Part shown: one piece after another, positions 17,258-26,994 of the stretch
Numbering within the stretch: the first letter of the stretch is position 1
Layout: each line of letters begins with the position of its first letter
Source: Actinomyces sp. UMB0138
Lineage (GTDB): Bacteria > Bacillota > Negativicutes > Veillonellales > Veillonellaceae
Assembly (NCBI RefSeq): GCF_002849225.1
Contig: NZ_PKMC01000003.1
Coordinates: 310,001 to 374,000 of the forward strand
DNA: 64,000 nt
Reading direction: 5' to 3'
The notes under the pieces: model-generated
Told to the model about the DNA's origin: nothing
The model's input: the letters and a program-made list of their open reading frames with translations, nothing else
The model's database searches: none
Position numbers and translations under genes: made by a program

Positions 17258-19857
17258 TAGTTATCACCAACAGTTAAACCCACGTTTGGGTCATAGAATT
17301 GGAGCGCGTTAGGAATGAAGTAGTATCTTGCTAAGAGCGATTTTGATTGTGTTAAAGCTACTTTCTCTGCCAGAATAGCCGCATATTTGCTGCCTTCTGG
17401 TATAGGAATTGAACCACGCATTGCAGCCTTGATCAGCTCCTGGTCACTACCGCGTGCGGCTAAAAGTCTCTCTGCGCTACCTCCCCATCCGCCGGGTATA
17501 ACCCCAGTCGGATCGCCCAATATGCATTGAATAGTATTTCTTTTTATGAATCTGGTGGACGCCTCGTTCTCGCTGGATTCTTTCGGGGCCGTCATTGCTA
17601 TCAGTGTCCCCAACGTCACCCCTTTTTTCGTAAGGTCACCGAGTTTGTTGGCGACAGCCAGGCCTTCTTGCGCTTTGAGCACTTCATCTGCGAGCTGTTC
17701 CGTCGCTCCCTCAAAATCTTCAACGATAGTATCTAAAGTTACTTTAGAATAATCAATAAAGTCCTGGCAGTCATCGGGCATTTTCATCATGTGATGGCCG
17801 TTGAGCCATTTCCAAGTACGGCTCAGTTCGGCATCAAAATAAGGGCGCACCTGGAAACCAGCATCGTTGTCGATCTTCACAACAGTCATGGGTAGATGCA
17901 CAGCGCCTGGAATCCTGAGGGATCGATTTATATCTTCACGCCGCCAAACACGGCCAGCACGTTGAATTAACGAGGGCGCCGGACACAATTCCGTCCTCAT
18001 TACATCTAAGTCAATATCGAGTGATGCCTCAATTGCTTGGGTACCCACCACTGTTAGGCCTTCACCTTTTTTGTCTGGCCCGATAGTTTTTTCTAGTAGC
18101 TCAGCGTTTTGTCTGCGGTGTTCTGCGGTCATACGCGAGTGCAAGATGATTGTGTGTTCACCTATTTCTTTGGCTACTTTTTGCGCCCGCTCTACGGTGT
18201 TACAGATGATCCCAATGCGTGCTTTAGGGTATTTAGCGCGCATCTTTTTCACCCAGGTTACGTGGTTTGAGACCAACGCATCGTAGGCGATATTTTCGGT
18301 GGTGAAAGCTATTTTGTATTCACGCACTGTTGGGATGGAGAGTTTTCCTTCGCACTCGCCAACCTGGAGATTTTCTGAGGCAGGAAAATGGGTTTTACCG
18401 GTTGGAGGTTTCCCACAGTAGGCGTTCAAAAAATCAGTGCGCTGTTGGCTAGGAAGTGTTGCGGTCAGTAGTGTCACGCGGGTATTTGTTGCCCGCAACC
18501 ATTCTAGTAGATTCTCTACGAGTTTCGTTTGGTAAGGGTCCAGCGTGTGCGCCTCGTCAATGACTACGTGCGCGTTAGCTAAAGCAAGTAAACGCAGATG
18601 GGTCCATTTTGCCGGCAAAGTAGCTAATAACCCTTGATCCACTGTGCCTACGCATATGGGAGCCAGCAGGCGGGAACTGCCGCTTTTCACGAAATCTGTG
18701 TAGTATAAGCCGCCCTCTTTTTTATCGGAGGCAACGGTAACCGGTTGCGCGTAGAGATCTTCGACTGATGCTAATCCGTGTGCCAGGGCGGCCACGTTAG
18801 GCGTGTGCTCATAGATTTTGTGGATTCTACGCATCAAAGCGTTTGAAGTCGCTTGCGTGGGCAACAAAAAGATCAGGCGTTCATCCCGGGTGGAATGACG
18901 TAATATGGCCGCTTCAGTTTTCCCTCCCCCGGTAGGGGCCATAACGTTCCAGATGCCTCCCCCTACTCGCATAGCTTCTTCTTGCAATGGCCTAGGCTGG
19001 TTCCCGCCAAGTATCTCGGCGATTGCAGCCTGCTGGTTTTCCCATCCCTTATAAATCCCAAGGGTGTTTTTTATTCGCTCTAACGCGGAGGTAGCTGCCT
19101 TGTCTATCCAATGTTTTGGCTTTTCAAGGCTAATTTGCCCATCAGCGGCGAGGTTAGCGCGCGCCTGCACCCAGTCGGTTCCCGAAGCTATCCGATCGGC
19201 TAGTATTACTAGCCCCGCCAAGAGCACAGTAGTAACTCCAGAGGCCAGTCTGGGTAATTCACTAATGCCGCACGCGGTTTTCATAGCCTCTAGGAGGTCT
19301 CGTTGAATGGGTTCCCAGTTACGTGTGACCAGGATTCGTTCAAGTTCTTGTTCCTGCCGTTCTTCTTCGGCAGGTTCTGTAAAGCGCCCGTGGTGGCCAA
19401 GCGCGGGTATCCCCCACCAGGCGCGGCGCAAGTTTGTACCGGCCTCGAGCGGTTTCGGGCTTAACGCGATCGCACCCACACGCTCATGCCTGGTCAGATA
19501 GGGTTTAGCACTTGGTGGTACCGGAATTTCGTCCTCATCTAAGAAAGTGCACTGCTCTTCTTGTAAGATGGCCGCTCGGATACGCTCAAAAGCCTCATTG
19601 CTGTTGCGCGGTTGGGCCTGAAAGTAAGGGTTTGCCTTGCCAATATCATGTGTACCGGCGATGTAGGCAATTATCTTTACCGTCTCTGTTTGGTCGCCGT
19701 CAGCTAAGTCTTCGGCAATTTGCTCGCGCAGCCCTGGCCGCAGCCAGCCCATGTAAAGTTGCTTGGCAATTGCCGCCGTATCCAGCAAGTGAGCAAGAAG
19801 CGGGTACGGGCGGTCTAGCCCTATCTCTTTCGCCCAAATCCGCTGGTGGATGTCCAC
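17257..19857 (-). CDS. cas3: CRISPR-associated helicase/nuclease Cas3, type I-E
   Basis: An 866-residue Cas3 that nicks and degrades target DNA after Cascade recognition. The N-terminal HD nuclease is intact: His23 in LLAHLLD and His70-Asp71 in GTHDIGKANPYF, with LGHHGRF further on. The SF2 helicase follows: Walker A MAPTGGGKTEAAI (about residue 306), DEAHTLDPYQ (about 433), TLLTATLPSQQ, and motif VI QRAGRVWRRED. A GTG start lies two bases after the cas6e stop. It belongs to the leftward operon. Confidence 0.96.
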   Translation of the reverse strand: MDIHQRIWAKEIGLDRPYPLLAHLLDTAAIAKQLYMGWLRPGLREQIAEDLADGDQTETVKIIAYIAGTHDIGKANPYFQAQPRNSNEAFERIRAAILQEEQCTFLDEDEIPVPPSAKPYLTRHERVGAIALSPKPLEAGTNLRRAWWGIPALGHHGRFTEPAEEERQEQELERILVTRNWEPIQRDLLEAMKTACGISELPRLASGVTTVLLAGLVILADRIASGTDWVQARANLAADGQISLEKPKHWIDKAATSALERIKNTLGIYKGWENQQAAIAEILGGNQPRPLQEEAMRVGGGIWNVMAPTGGGKTEAAILRHSTRDERLIFLLPTQATSNALMRRIHKIYEHTPNVAALAHGLASVEDLYAQPVTVASDKKEGGLYYTDFVKSGSSRLLAPICVGTVDQGLLATLPAKWTHLRLLALANAHVVIDEAHTLDPYQTKLVENLLEWLRATNTRVTLLTATLPSQQRTDFLNAYCGKPPTGKTHFPASENLQVGECEGKLSIPTVREYKIAFTTENIAYDALVSNHVTWVKKMRAKYPKARIGIICNTVERAQKVAKEIGEHTIILHSRMTAEHRRQNAELLEKTIGPDKKGEGLTVVGTQAIEASLDIDLDVMRTELCPAPSLIQRAGRVWRREDINRSLRIPGAVHLPMTVVKIDNDAGFQVRPYFDAELSRTWKWLNGHHMMKMPDDCQDFIDYSKVTLDTIVEDFEGATEQLADEVLKAQEGLAVANKLGDLTKKGVTLGTLIAMTAPKESSENEASTRFIKRNTIQCILGDPTGVIPGGWGGSAERLLAARGSDQELIKAAMRGSIPIPEGSKYAAILAEKVALTQSKSLLARYYFIPNALQFYDPNVGLTVGDN

Positions 19858-19859
19858 TG

Positions 19860-20522
19860 CTACCGCACTGCTTGTACAGATAGCAGGCCACAGCCGTAGG
19901 CTTTAGCCCTGCCCACGCCGTTGATAATAAGGTTTTCTAAAGCATCCGAATCGCCCACCTTAGCCACTCCGTCTATGGTGTCTACCTGAACTAACACGCC
20001 GTTCTTGTTTTTCCCATTGCGGTTTGCACCCAAGAGCTGGCGCTGGTGGGAGACAATTTCAATTTCGCTTAGAGCGCCCCGCAGCTTACCTGCAAGCCAC
20101 TCGCTGAGGTGGGGCACGCCCTCTGGCGCTTCTTCAAAATCGGCAGGTATCGGGTTTACGCCTTTGGCGCCTTTGCGTTGAATTGCGTTTACCGCAAGCC
20201 GGAAACGGACTACACTTCCCGAGGGCGGAGGCGTCAGATCAACTTCTTTGATTTCTATTTGCCCTACAAGATCACCTTCCTGAGGCCGCGCCAAGGACTG
20301 GACCAAAAAATAGGGGGCCTGACCTGGCAGAAATTCAAAGCGAAAGAGAATCTTGCCATGTTCGCGAGGGTTAGCATTATTGGTCTGCCCAAACAGTGCC
20401 ATGACTGCCCTGTGCCGGAAGCTAGGATCGTTCACATCCCAACCCTTACTTGGTTTATGGGCGGCACCTCTTCCGAGCGCGGCGTGCACTGGAAAGCGCG
20501 TTAGGAAAGCCGTTGTACCCAA
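19860..20522 (-). CDS. cas6e: CRISPR RNA endonuclease Cas6e
   Basis: A 220-residue Cas6e (CasE/Cse3) that cleaves pre-crRNA at the base of the repeat hairpin and stays on the crRNA. Evidence is the N-terminal FRHRAVMALF segment, whose His37 matches the catalytic His position of the family, and the C-terminal glycine-rich loop GVGRAKAYGCGLL. It is the first gene of the leftward operon. That is unusual: in most I-E loci cas6e sits between cas5e and cas1 in one co-directional operon, whereas here it is separated from the other Cascade genes by the divergent promoter region. Confidence 0.93.
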   Translation of the reverse strand: MGTTAFLTRFPVHAALGRGAAHKPSKGWDVNDPSFRHRAVMALFGQTNNANPREHGKILFRFEFLPGQAPYFLVQSLARPQEGDLVGQIEIKEVDLTPPPSGSVVRFRLAVNAIQRKGAKGVNPIPADFEEAPEGVPHLSEWLAGKLRGALSEIEIVSHQRQLLGANRNGKNKNGVLVQVDTIDGVAKVGDSDALENLIINGVGRAKAYGCGLLSVQAVR

Positions 20523-20700
20523 TTCATCCTCTTTTCTACTGACGAACTAGTAATATTTCACCGCATCAGACTAGTAAGATTAACTGTCTTTCACACTAGC
20601 CTAAAAACGGCCTGAGCGAAGACTTATTTATAATCTTTTATAAGCTTGCCATAGGTGGGGGTACCACGTGCTAGCCTTCTAGAAACAGAAAGGAGCGCTA
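20523..20700. promoter_or_regulatory. Divergent cas promoter region with repeated ACTAG boxes
   Basis: This 178-base AT-rich gap separates the two divergent cas operons. ACTAGTAATATT (20546-20557) and ACTAGTAAGATT (20570-20581) are near-perfect direct repeats 24 bases apart. A weaker ACTAGCCTAA follows at 20595, 25 bases on. A perfect -10 box TATAAT lies at 20629-20634, about 67 bases before cas8e, without a recognisable -35. AAAGGAG at 20690-20696 precedes the GTG start of cas8e. The repeats are candidate operator sites; this is inference. Confidence 0.55.
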
Positions 20701-22305
20701 GTGAAGTACAACGCTTTGCGTGGCCCTAAATGGATAGGCCTAGCCACTGGACCGGCAACGGTAGAAGAGGCCTTACTAGCTGCGCATACTACTAATCTAG
20801 ACCCCAACGTGCCCGGCTACGAATACGGCGCTCAGCTCCGTTTCTTGGCATATCTTTTGCCACTGGTTCTAAGGAATATTGATTCTTCCATTGTAGATGT
20901 AGAAGAAAAATATATAGACTCAGACGAACTACTGGAAAACGGTTTACCAGCAGCGGCCGTGAATAAAACTCTAGACAGGCTGCTTGAAGTATCGTATTTA
21001 GACAGTCCTGATAAGCCGTTTATGCAACAGCCGGCTGCCAAACATCCTGACTTAACAACTAAGTTTCGCCCCAAAGAGGACACAGTCCGAAAATTACTTC
21101 CAACGGTGCCTTCTGAGCAAGGCGATTCTTTTTGGGACCTTTCATTGCCCGAGCAGGAATTCCTACACTCAGCTTCCGCGGCTAGATCCTTAGTGGTGCA
21201 CAGTTTTTACTCCATGGCAGGGAACGGAAAGTACGCTAACCGAAAAATGCAGATGGGAGCCCCAGGGATACGATTTTTAGGCAAAGAAAATAGCGCCACA
21301 GAAATATTTTGGCGAGGCCGCAACCTCTTGGAAACCCTCTTAGGACTGATTCCTTGGAAGTGGGTACAGGGGTCTGGCCTACCTGCATGGGCAGATAGGG
21401 AAGGCCGGGAATCAAAGTCCACTGATGGGCATCATCCGCTCTGGTGCGCATCTTGGAGCTCTAACGCGCCCGCTTGTCGCTGGGAAAACGGTAGGCTCCT
21501 ACAAGTTCGTATAGGAGGCATACCCGAACAATGGTACGCACTCGAAATGGGAACACATAGCGGTTCTCCTTCCGAGCGAAAGGCCGCCGCAAAAGCCTGG
21601 TGGGATACCAGAAATTTAACCGACCCCCTTTATTTGTACATAACCGGCAACGATGGTAAGGCACACGCCGCAAGAATGGACATAGGTGAAGACCCCACAA
21701 AACTTGCCGTAGAGTGGGCCGCTCGTCAAAACATACCCAAGTTTGCTGGTCGAGACTGTTTAGCACCGGTCCCTCGCGCACACAGGAGCCTATCCTTCAT
21801 CAGGCACCAAATAGGTAAAACGGCACAGTCTCCAGGAATTTTAGCGTCAGTTGTATATTTCCCAGATCCCTCCAAATGGGTACTGGACCTGAACCAAGAA
21901 CTGCAAGCTGCGGTTTGCGACTGTGCCCTTATGATTCAGGGCTTACTTCGCGCGGTAAGTGCTCCTTTCCGGCGGGCAGGTAAGGAAGACACAGATTCTG
22001 AAGGGCGCATTTACGCACTGGATCCACTGGCCACAAGAAAAACCGACGTAGTAAATGCTTTTTGGCGCAATATCAGCGACGTATACCAAGACTTTATTCG
22101 CAGTATCCAAGATACTGAGTCCTCAACATTGCCCCGCGAACTATACCAGAGGGCAGTGGATGCTTCTTTATCAGCATTTGACGAAATAACAGAAGCCTAC
22201 GCTCAAATTTATCCCAATCGCATCGGATTCGTTAGAAGTAGAGTGTCCTATAACCTCCGGAAAACGGCTAACCTGATCACTCCAAAGAAAGACGTGAAGA
22301 AATGA
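20701..22305 (+). CDS. cas8e: Cascade large subunit Cas8e (Cse1/CasA)
   Basis: A 534-residue Cse1/CasA, the Cascade subunit that reads the PAM and recruits Cas3. Family features are LGLIPWKWV-type motifs in the centre (ETLLGLIPWKW), LSFIRHQIGK, the upstream sequence SERKAAAKAWWDTRN, and the C-terminal helical bundle. The start is GTG with AAAGGAG upstream. The four bases ATGA overlap cse2. Compared with genes to the left the DNA is visibly richer in A/T and in A/T-ending codons, suggesting that the cas block was acquired as a unit. Confidence 0.93.
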   Translation: MKYNALRGPKWIGLATGPATVEEALLAAHTTNLDPNVPGYEYGAQLRFLAYLLPLVLRNIDSSIVDVEEKYIDSDELLENGLPAAAVNKTLDRLLEVSYLDSPDKPFMQQPAAKHPDLTTKFRPKEDTVRKLLPTVPSEQGDSFWDLSLPEQEFLHSASAARSLVVHSFYSMAGNGKYANRKMQMGAPGIRFLGKENSATEIFWRGRNLLETLLGLIPWKWVQGSGLPAWADREGRESKSTDGHHPLWCASWSSNAPACRWENGRLLQVRIGGIPEQWYALEMGTHSGSPSERKAAAKAWWDTRNLTDPLYLYITGNDGKAHAARMDIGEDPTKLAVEWAARQNIPKFAGRDCLAPVPRAHRSLSFIRHQIGKTAQSPGILASVVYFPDPSKWVLDLNQELQAAVCDCALMIQGLLRAVSAPFRRAGKEDTDSEGRIYALDPLATRKTDVVNAFWRNISDVYQDFIRSIQDTESSTLPRELYQRAVDASLSAFDEITEAYAQIYPNRIGFVRSRVSYNLRKTANLITPKKDVKK

Positions 22306-22898
22306 ATGAAGTGAGTTCGACGCCGGCATATAAAGAGCTCGTTTACAAGATTCTTAACTGGAGGGAGGAGGGTAGGCGACGTGAGCTTTCAGCCATCCGC
22401 AAGGGGGCCATTAGCCAGACTGAATTCTACGCCTACCCATACATTATTCCTTACGCTCAGAATCCTGAACGTGACGATGAACGCATTGCGTTGCTTCGTG
22501 TTGCAGCCATTATTGCTGAATTCGCAAACGTGCCACAGGCTGAAGCCGAGCTACGGAAACATACGCTCGGGCTCTGGGCACGCCAGGTTGCAATGGCCCG
22601 GTCAGATATTCGCGGTAGTGACACGGTTATCGAGAATCGGCTTACATACATCCACACCCAACCACTTGAGCAGGCTATTCTGACTATTAGACGTATTTTT
22701 CAGATAGCATCCTCCAACAAAACCGCTTGTCCGGCTATCGACTACGTAAATTTACTTCATACCTTTTTAAGGTGGGGAAAGGGAGTATCACAAACCTCAA
22801 AACAATCACGATTGCGCATATTGCGCGATTATTACTCCTTTGTTCCACAAACCTCAGAATTAAACAAATCCTTAGAACAAACAGATCACGAGGACTAA
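22302..22898 (+). CDS. cse2: Cascade small subunit Cse2 (Cas11/CasB)
   Basis: A 198-residue, mostly helical, basic protein in the normal position between cas8e and cas7e. Cse2 dimers form the belly of the Cascade complex and hold the non-target strand. Features are EEGRRRELSAIRKG near the N-terminus and the second-half motif DYVNLLHTFLRWG, as is typical of Cse2. Its ATG overlaps the cas8e stop by four bases; cas7e begins one base after its stop. Confidence 0.88.
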   Translation: MNEVSSTPAYKELVYKILNWREEGRRRELSAIRKGAISQTEFYAYPYIIPYAQNPERDDERIALLRVAAIIAEFANVPQAEAELRKHTLGLWARQVAMARSDIRGSDTVIENRLTYIHTQPLEQAILTIRRIFQIASSNKTACPAIDYVNLLHTFLRWGKGVSQTSKQSRLRILRDYYSFVPQTSELNKSLEQTDHED

Positions 22899-22899
22899 T

Positions 22900-23958
22900 A
22901 TGTACCGCAATCTTACTCTGCACATCCTTACCCCAGTCAGCTATTCCAACCTCAACCGCGATGATTCCGGCGTTCCTAAGCGTATATATCAAGGGGGCGC
23001 TTTGCGGGCCATGCACTCCTCACAGTCTATAAAAAAGGGGATTCGTACCATCTACGAGAATGCCTCACTCGACGCATCCGTACGATCAGGGGATTTAGCA
23101 GACGAAGTGCTACGCACAGCTTTGAAGATAAAGCAGGATGCCGATCAAAAACAAGTATTGAAACATGCGAAGAAAATAATCGGTTCTCTTACCAAAAGCT
23201 CGTCGTCGGAGAATGAGGCATCTCGCTCCTCTTGGATGAGCCAAGAAGAGATCCAGACTGCAGCAACGGCCGCTCTTGCCAATTCTGACAACGATTTCAT
23301 TGCCGATGGACAGACTGGCAGCCTTGCTATTGCTAGCTTCGGCCGCATGTTCGCGAACAAAGCTGAAAAAGGCACAGAGGCAGCGCTGAGTGTATCCCCC
23401 GCACTCACAACTCACCAAGCCAACATTGACAACGACTATTTCTCCACCACTGACGATATAAAGGAACGCAACCATCAAACTGGCGCTACCTTCCTGGGGG
23501 TCGCGAACTACACGAACGGCATTTTCTACAGAACCGTGACCATAGATCGCGAGCAGCTGAAAGAGAGCTGGACAGGCTTTGGCAAGGCTGACTCCGAGTC
23601 CAATCTGCGCGAACTCATAAACGCAATTCTTTATGGGCAGCCTCGAGGCAAAGAACATTCAACAGCCCCATATGCAATGCCTGCGGTAGTTGTTGCAGAA
23701 GAGCAGCGCTACCGCACCGCATACGACTTTGAGACGCCAGTTGAGCCGGCCGAGAGCGGTGGTTACCTCGAATCTAGCGTTCAGCGTCTTGCCGAGCAAT
23801 ACGCTGCCGCGCGGCGATTCGATCCCGACAACTTCGGGCCTTGCCAGATCGTTTCCGGCACCTACGGCAACCTTGACGGACGCTTTGGATACCTACGTGT
23901 GGCCACGAAGAAGGAGCTTGTAGATGCTGTAGTCGCATGGATCGGTTCTGATGAGTAA
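22900..23958 (+). CDS. cas7e: Cascade backbone Cas7e (Cse4/CasC)
   Basis: A 352-residue Cas7e, six copies of which form the Cascade backbone along the crRNA. It begins with the typical beta-strand LHILTPVSYSNLNRDDSG-P and KRIYQGGALRAMHSSQSIKKGIR, a hallmark of the family. VANYTNGIFYR in the RRM core and the C-terminal LVDAVVAWIG are also visible. It starts one base after the cse2 stop and overlaps cas5e by eight bases. Confidence 0.95.
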   Translation: MYRNLTLHILTPVSYSNLNRDDSGVPKRIYQGGALRAMHSSQSIKKGIRTIYENASLDASVRSGDLADEVLRTALKIKQDADQKQVLKHAKKIIGSLTKSSSSENEASRSSWMSQEEIQTAATAALANSDNDFIADGQTGSLAIASFGRMFANKAEKGTEAALSVSPALTTHQANIDNDYFSTTDDIKERNHQTGATFLGVANYTNGIFYRTVTIDREQLKESWTGFGKADSESNLRELINAILYGQPRGKEHSTAPYAMPAVVVAEEQRYRTAYDFETPVEPAESGGYLESSVQRLAEQYAAARRFDPDNFGPCQIVSGTYGNLDGRFGYLRVATKKELVDAVVAWIGSDE

Positions 23959-24637
23959 GTCCATATACCTTAGGCTAGCCGGCCCATTACAATCGTGGAC
24001 CGGCATGAAAATAACCGGCAACGTGGCGCATACTAACCGCTTTCCCACAGCTAGCGGTTTGAAAGGCCTCTTAGCTGGGGCACTGGGATATAAGCGTGGG
24101 AGCTGGGAAGACTGGTTAGATGAGGTTTTCTTTTCGGTACGGCAAGATCGGCCCGGTCGCGTAGTCGACGAATTCCAAACCATAAACCCGCCGTATAAAG
24201 AAGAGATGTTCCGCAGGCGCATCATTATCGCACATAATCTACGGGCAAGCGATAAGAGCATGAGCTTTACTCCTGATGCTCAGAGCGGCACCGCAATTTC
24301 GAAACGGACGTATCTAGCTGACTCTGAATTTATAGTTCAGATTACTTGTGCTGACCATACTAAAGATATTGCAGCCGCACTACGTGATCCCACATATAGC
24401 ACCTACCTAGGCAGGAAGGCATTCGCACCTTCCTTTCCATTTTACCTTGGTATAGGGCCCACAAAAGATTTCGCGAAATTGCCACTATTCGTAACGAACA
24501 GCAACTTTAAAGAACGGTTCGCCACTATAAAGGACTATGTTCCCGGACAGGAATTAGCACCTAGACGCCAGCAATTCACCACTGTTGGCACACGAGAACA
24601 ATGGTACGCAAGTGTGAAGGAAAAACTGCAGCTCTAA
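23951..24637 (+). CDS. cas5e: Cascade subunit Cas5e (CasD)
   Basis: A 228-residue Cas5e that caps the crRNA 5' handle in Cascade. The family start LRLAGPLQSWTGMKITGN and the downstream TNRFPTASGLKGLLAGALGY are clear, as is RKAFAPSFPFYLGIGP. The ATG lies eight bases inside the end of cas7e. It is the last gene of the rightward cas operon; the main repeat array begins 314 bases further on. Because cas6e is not behind it, this operon encodes Cascade minus its RNase. Confidence 0.94.
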   Translation: MSKSIYLRLAGPLQSWTGMKITGNVAHTNRFPTASGLKGLLAGALGYKRGSWEDWLDEVFFSVRQDRPGRVVDEFQTINPPYKEEMFRRRIIIAHNLRASDKSMSFTPDAQSGTAISKRTYLADSEFIVQITCADHTKDIAAALRDPTYSTYLGRKAFAPSFPFYLGIGPTKDFAKLPLFVTNSNFKERFATIKDYVPGQELAPRRQQFTTVGTREQWYASVKEKLQL

Positions 24638-24951
24638 CGCCTAAAAGACTCGGGAATGATTGCTGACGCGTCCCCTACGTTAATCAATCACGGGGCATGC
24701 TACTTACGGCAGGGAGCGTCCTTAAATAGCCTGAAACCAATAGGGTTAGGTGTAGATAAGAATGGCCGCTACTGCAACTAAATGCAACAGCTACAGAAAC
24801 GGCTATGACATATTAAACGATTATTCCTACACGTATCTGAGCTGCACGTGACACGCCACTCGACAGTGGTCGAGTAACATTTATCGAATTTCTCCCTGTT
24901 CCATTCTCACGGGGAATAGAAGGACCTGCTGGCGAGACTGCTCTGAGCTCA
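24638..24951. other. Gap between cas5e and the CRISPR array
   Basis: No gene is visible. A 7-bp hairpin ACTCGAC (24858-24864) / GTCGAGT (24869-24875) followed by AACATTTATC could end the cas8e-cas5e transcript. If the array is transcribed leftwards, as the repeat structure indicates, this is the leader-distal side and the region where array transcription would end. A leader at this end cannot be excluded from sequence alone. Confidence 0.4.
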
Positions 24952-26994
24952 GGAATTACCCCCGCTCGCGCGGGGAAAAGGAAGGGGCGCGGCGTGATTG
25001 GCGCGAAGAAGCGGAATTACCCCCGCTCGCGCGGGGAAAAGATTACTTGCACGGTAGAGAAGTTTGGGCGGAAGGAATTACCCCCGCTCGCGCGGGGAAA
25101 AGTTGCCTCTGCTGAATGAGAGGATGAGGGTTTGGGAATTACCCCCGCTCGCGCGGGGAAAAGTCCTTGATTACCAGGAGGGGTTGAGGGGCTGGGGAAT
25201 TCCCCCCGCTCGCGCGGGGAAAAGCTGCCCATAAATGCCCCCCTCCCGCTTGCTGGGGAATTACCCCCGCTCGCGCGGGGAAAAGAAACGCTAATGAGGC
25301 AGGGCAGCAAATTAATAGGAATTACCCCCGCTCGCGCGGGGAAAAGCTCGGTTGCGTCGTTGCTGTTGGTGTTGTTGTGGAATTACCCCCGCTCGCGCGG
25401 GGAAAAGTGGGCCAAAGGCGGGGTGCCGTTGTTGTAGTTGGAATTACCCCCGCTCGCGCGGGGAAAAGCAAATCCTAGCTGCGGGTAGCGTGGCATGGAG
25501 GGAATTACCCCCGCTCGCGCGGGGAAAAGACTGGTATGAGCAAAACGGCATAGAAATAAACAGAATTACCCCCGCTCGCGCGGGGAAAAGAAAAGCCCGA
25601 AAGCCGAATGTGCGTGAATGTGCGGAATTACCCCCGCTCGCGCGGGGAAAAGTATGTATGCTCGCGCCGGTGACATGAGCATGTGGAATTACCCCCGCTC
25701 GCGCGGGGAAAAGTTCCTGCCTGTACAGGGCCTGGAATTAGCAACAGAATTACCCCCGCTCGCGCGGGGAAAAGCTCGAGCAGCTGCTCAACCGTTGCGA
25801 GGCAGCGGAATTACCCCCGCTCGCGCGGGGAAAAGCATAAACTTTTTAAGCATCCAAGGCATTTACCAGAATTACCCCCGCTCGCGCGGGGAAAAGTCCA
25901 CAACTATTTTTTCGCCCGCCTGCACCCGGGAATTACCCCCGCTCGCGCGGGGAAAAGCTCAACGCAGTACCCTCGTCCAAGTCGGCGATAGAATTACCCC
26001 CGCTCGCGCGGGGAAAAGAAGGCATTCATCACTCCATCTATGCCACGGAAGGAATTACCCCCGCTCGCGCGGGGAAAAGGGCCTCGCCTTGCGGCCGGGA
26101 ATGTCGACCCCGGAATTACCCCCGCTCGCGCGGGGAAAAGCATAGCGTGCTTCTGCGTATCGGCGGAAGGGGGGAATTACCCCCGCTCGCGCGGGGAAAA
26201 GCACGGGGGCGGGGATTGTGCCACCCTCACATTGGAATTACCCCCGCTCGCGCGGGGAAAAGGGCCGAGACTGTCAACGATGGGGTAGCGTTTCGGAATT
26301 ACCCCCGCTCGCGCGGGGAAAAGAGTGAACCTATTTGGGTTGCCTGTTCTTGCCTGGAATTACCCCCGCTCGCGCGGGGAAAAGACGCGGCCTCATCAAT
26401 GACTTCGTATTCGAGTGGAATTACCCCCGCTCGCGCGGGGAAAAGAGCCTAAAAGGGCGGCAATAATCTGCGCGATAGGAATTACCCCCGCTCGCGCGGG
26501 GAAAAGTTTAGTGTTATACGCGTATCCCATAATAAAATGGAATTACCCCCGCTCGCGCGGGGAAAAGTTCAACCCCTTCTTTTTTATAATATTATTTTTG
26601 GAATTACCCCCGCTCGCGCGGGGAAAAGTGGGTGCCTGTGGTCGGTATTGGGGCAGCATGGGAATTACCCCCGCTCGCGCGGGGAAAAGCATGTGATGTA
26701 TAGGCTTGAGATTTGAAAGTAGGAATTACCCCCGCTCGCGCGGGGAAAAGCAATCTCATAGTCGCCGGGGGTAATCTCCAGTGGAATTACCCCCGCTCGC
26801 GCGGGGAAAAGAATACTGTTCCGACATCATTCCCCTTTTGTGAAGAATTACCCCCGCTCGCGCGGGGAAAAGCGGTTTGGGTTGGTATTGGCCAGGTTTG
26901 CATTGGAATTACCCCCGCTCGCGCGGGGAAAAGGTGCCGCGCCCGATTCCTATTTACGAATCGCAGGAATTACCCCCGCTCGCGCGGGGAAAAG
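24952..26994 (-). CRISPR. Main type I-E CRISPR array, 34 repeats and 33 spacers
   Basis: Thirty-four 29-base repeats occur, starting at 24952, 25013, 25074 and then every 61 bases to 26966. Spacers are 32 bases, except one of 33 at 25591-25623. The repeat folds as an 8-base flank, a 6-bp stem CCCCGC/GCGGGG with loop TCGC, and a 5-base flank AAAAG on the + strand. In type I-E the 8-base flank is the 3' side and becomes the crRNA 5' handle, so the transcribed strand is minus, with handle GUAAUUCC. Repeats are almost identical. One has A to C at 25202, and five (25562, 25746, 25868, 25990, 26844) have A instead of G as the outermost base. Confidence 0.98.

Noticed and set aside
24638..24951. Leader of the main array on the cas5e side
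   Set aside because: The 8-base/5-base asymmetry around the repeat stem and the variable outer base both point to leftward transcription, which puts the leader on the right. Not fully excluded.
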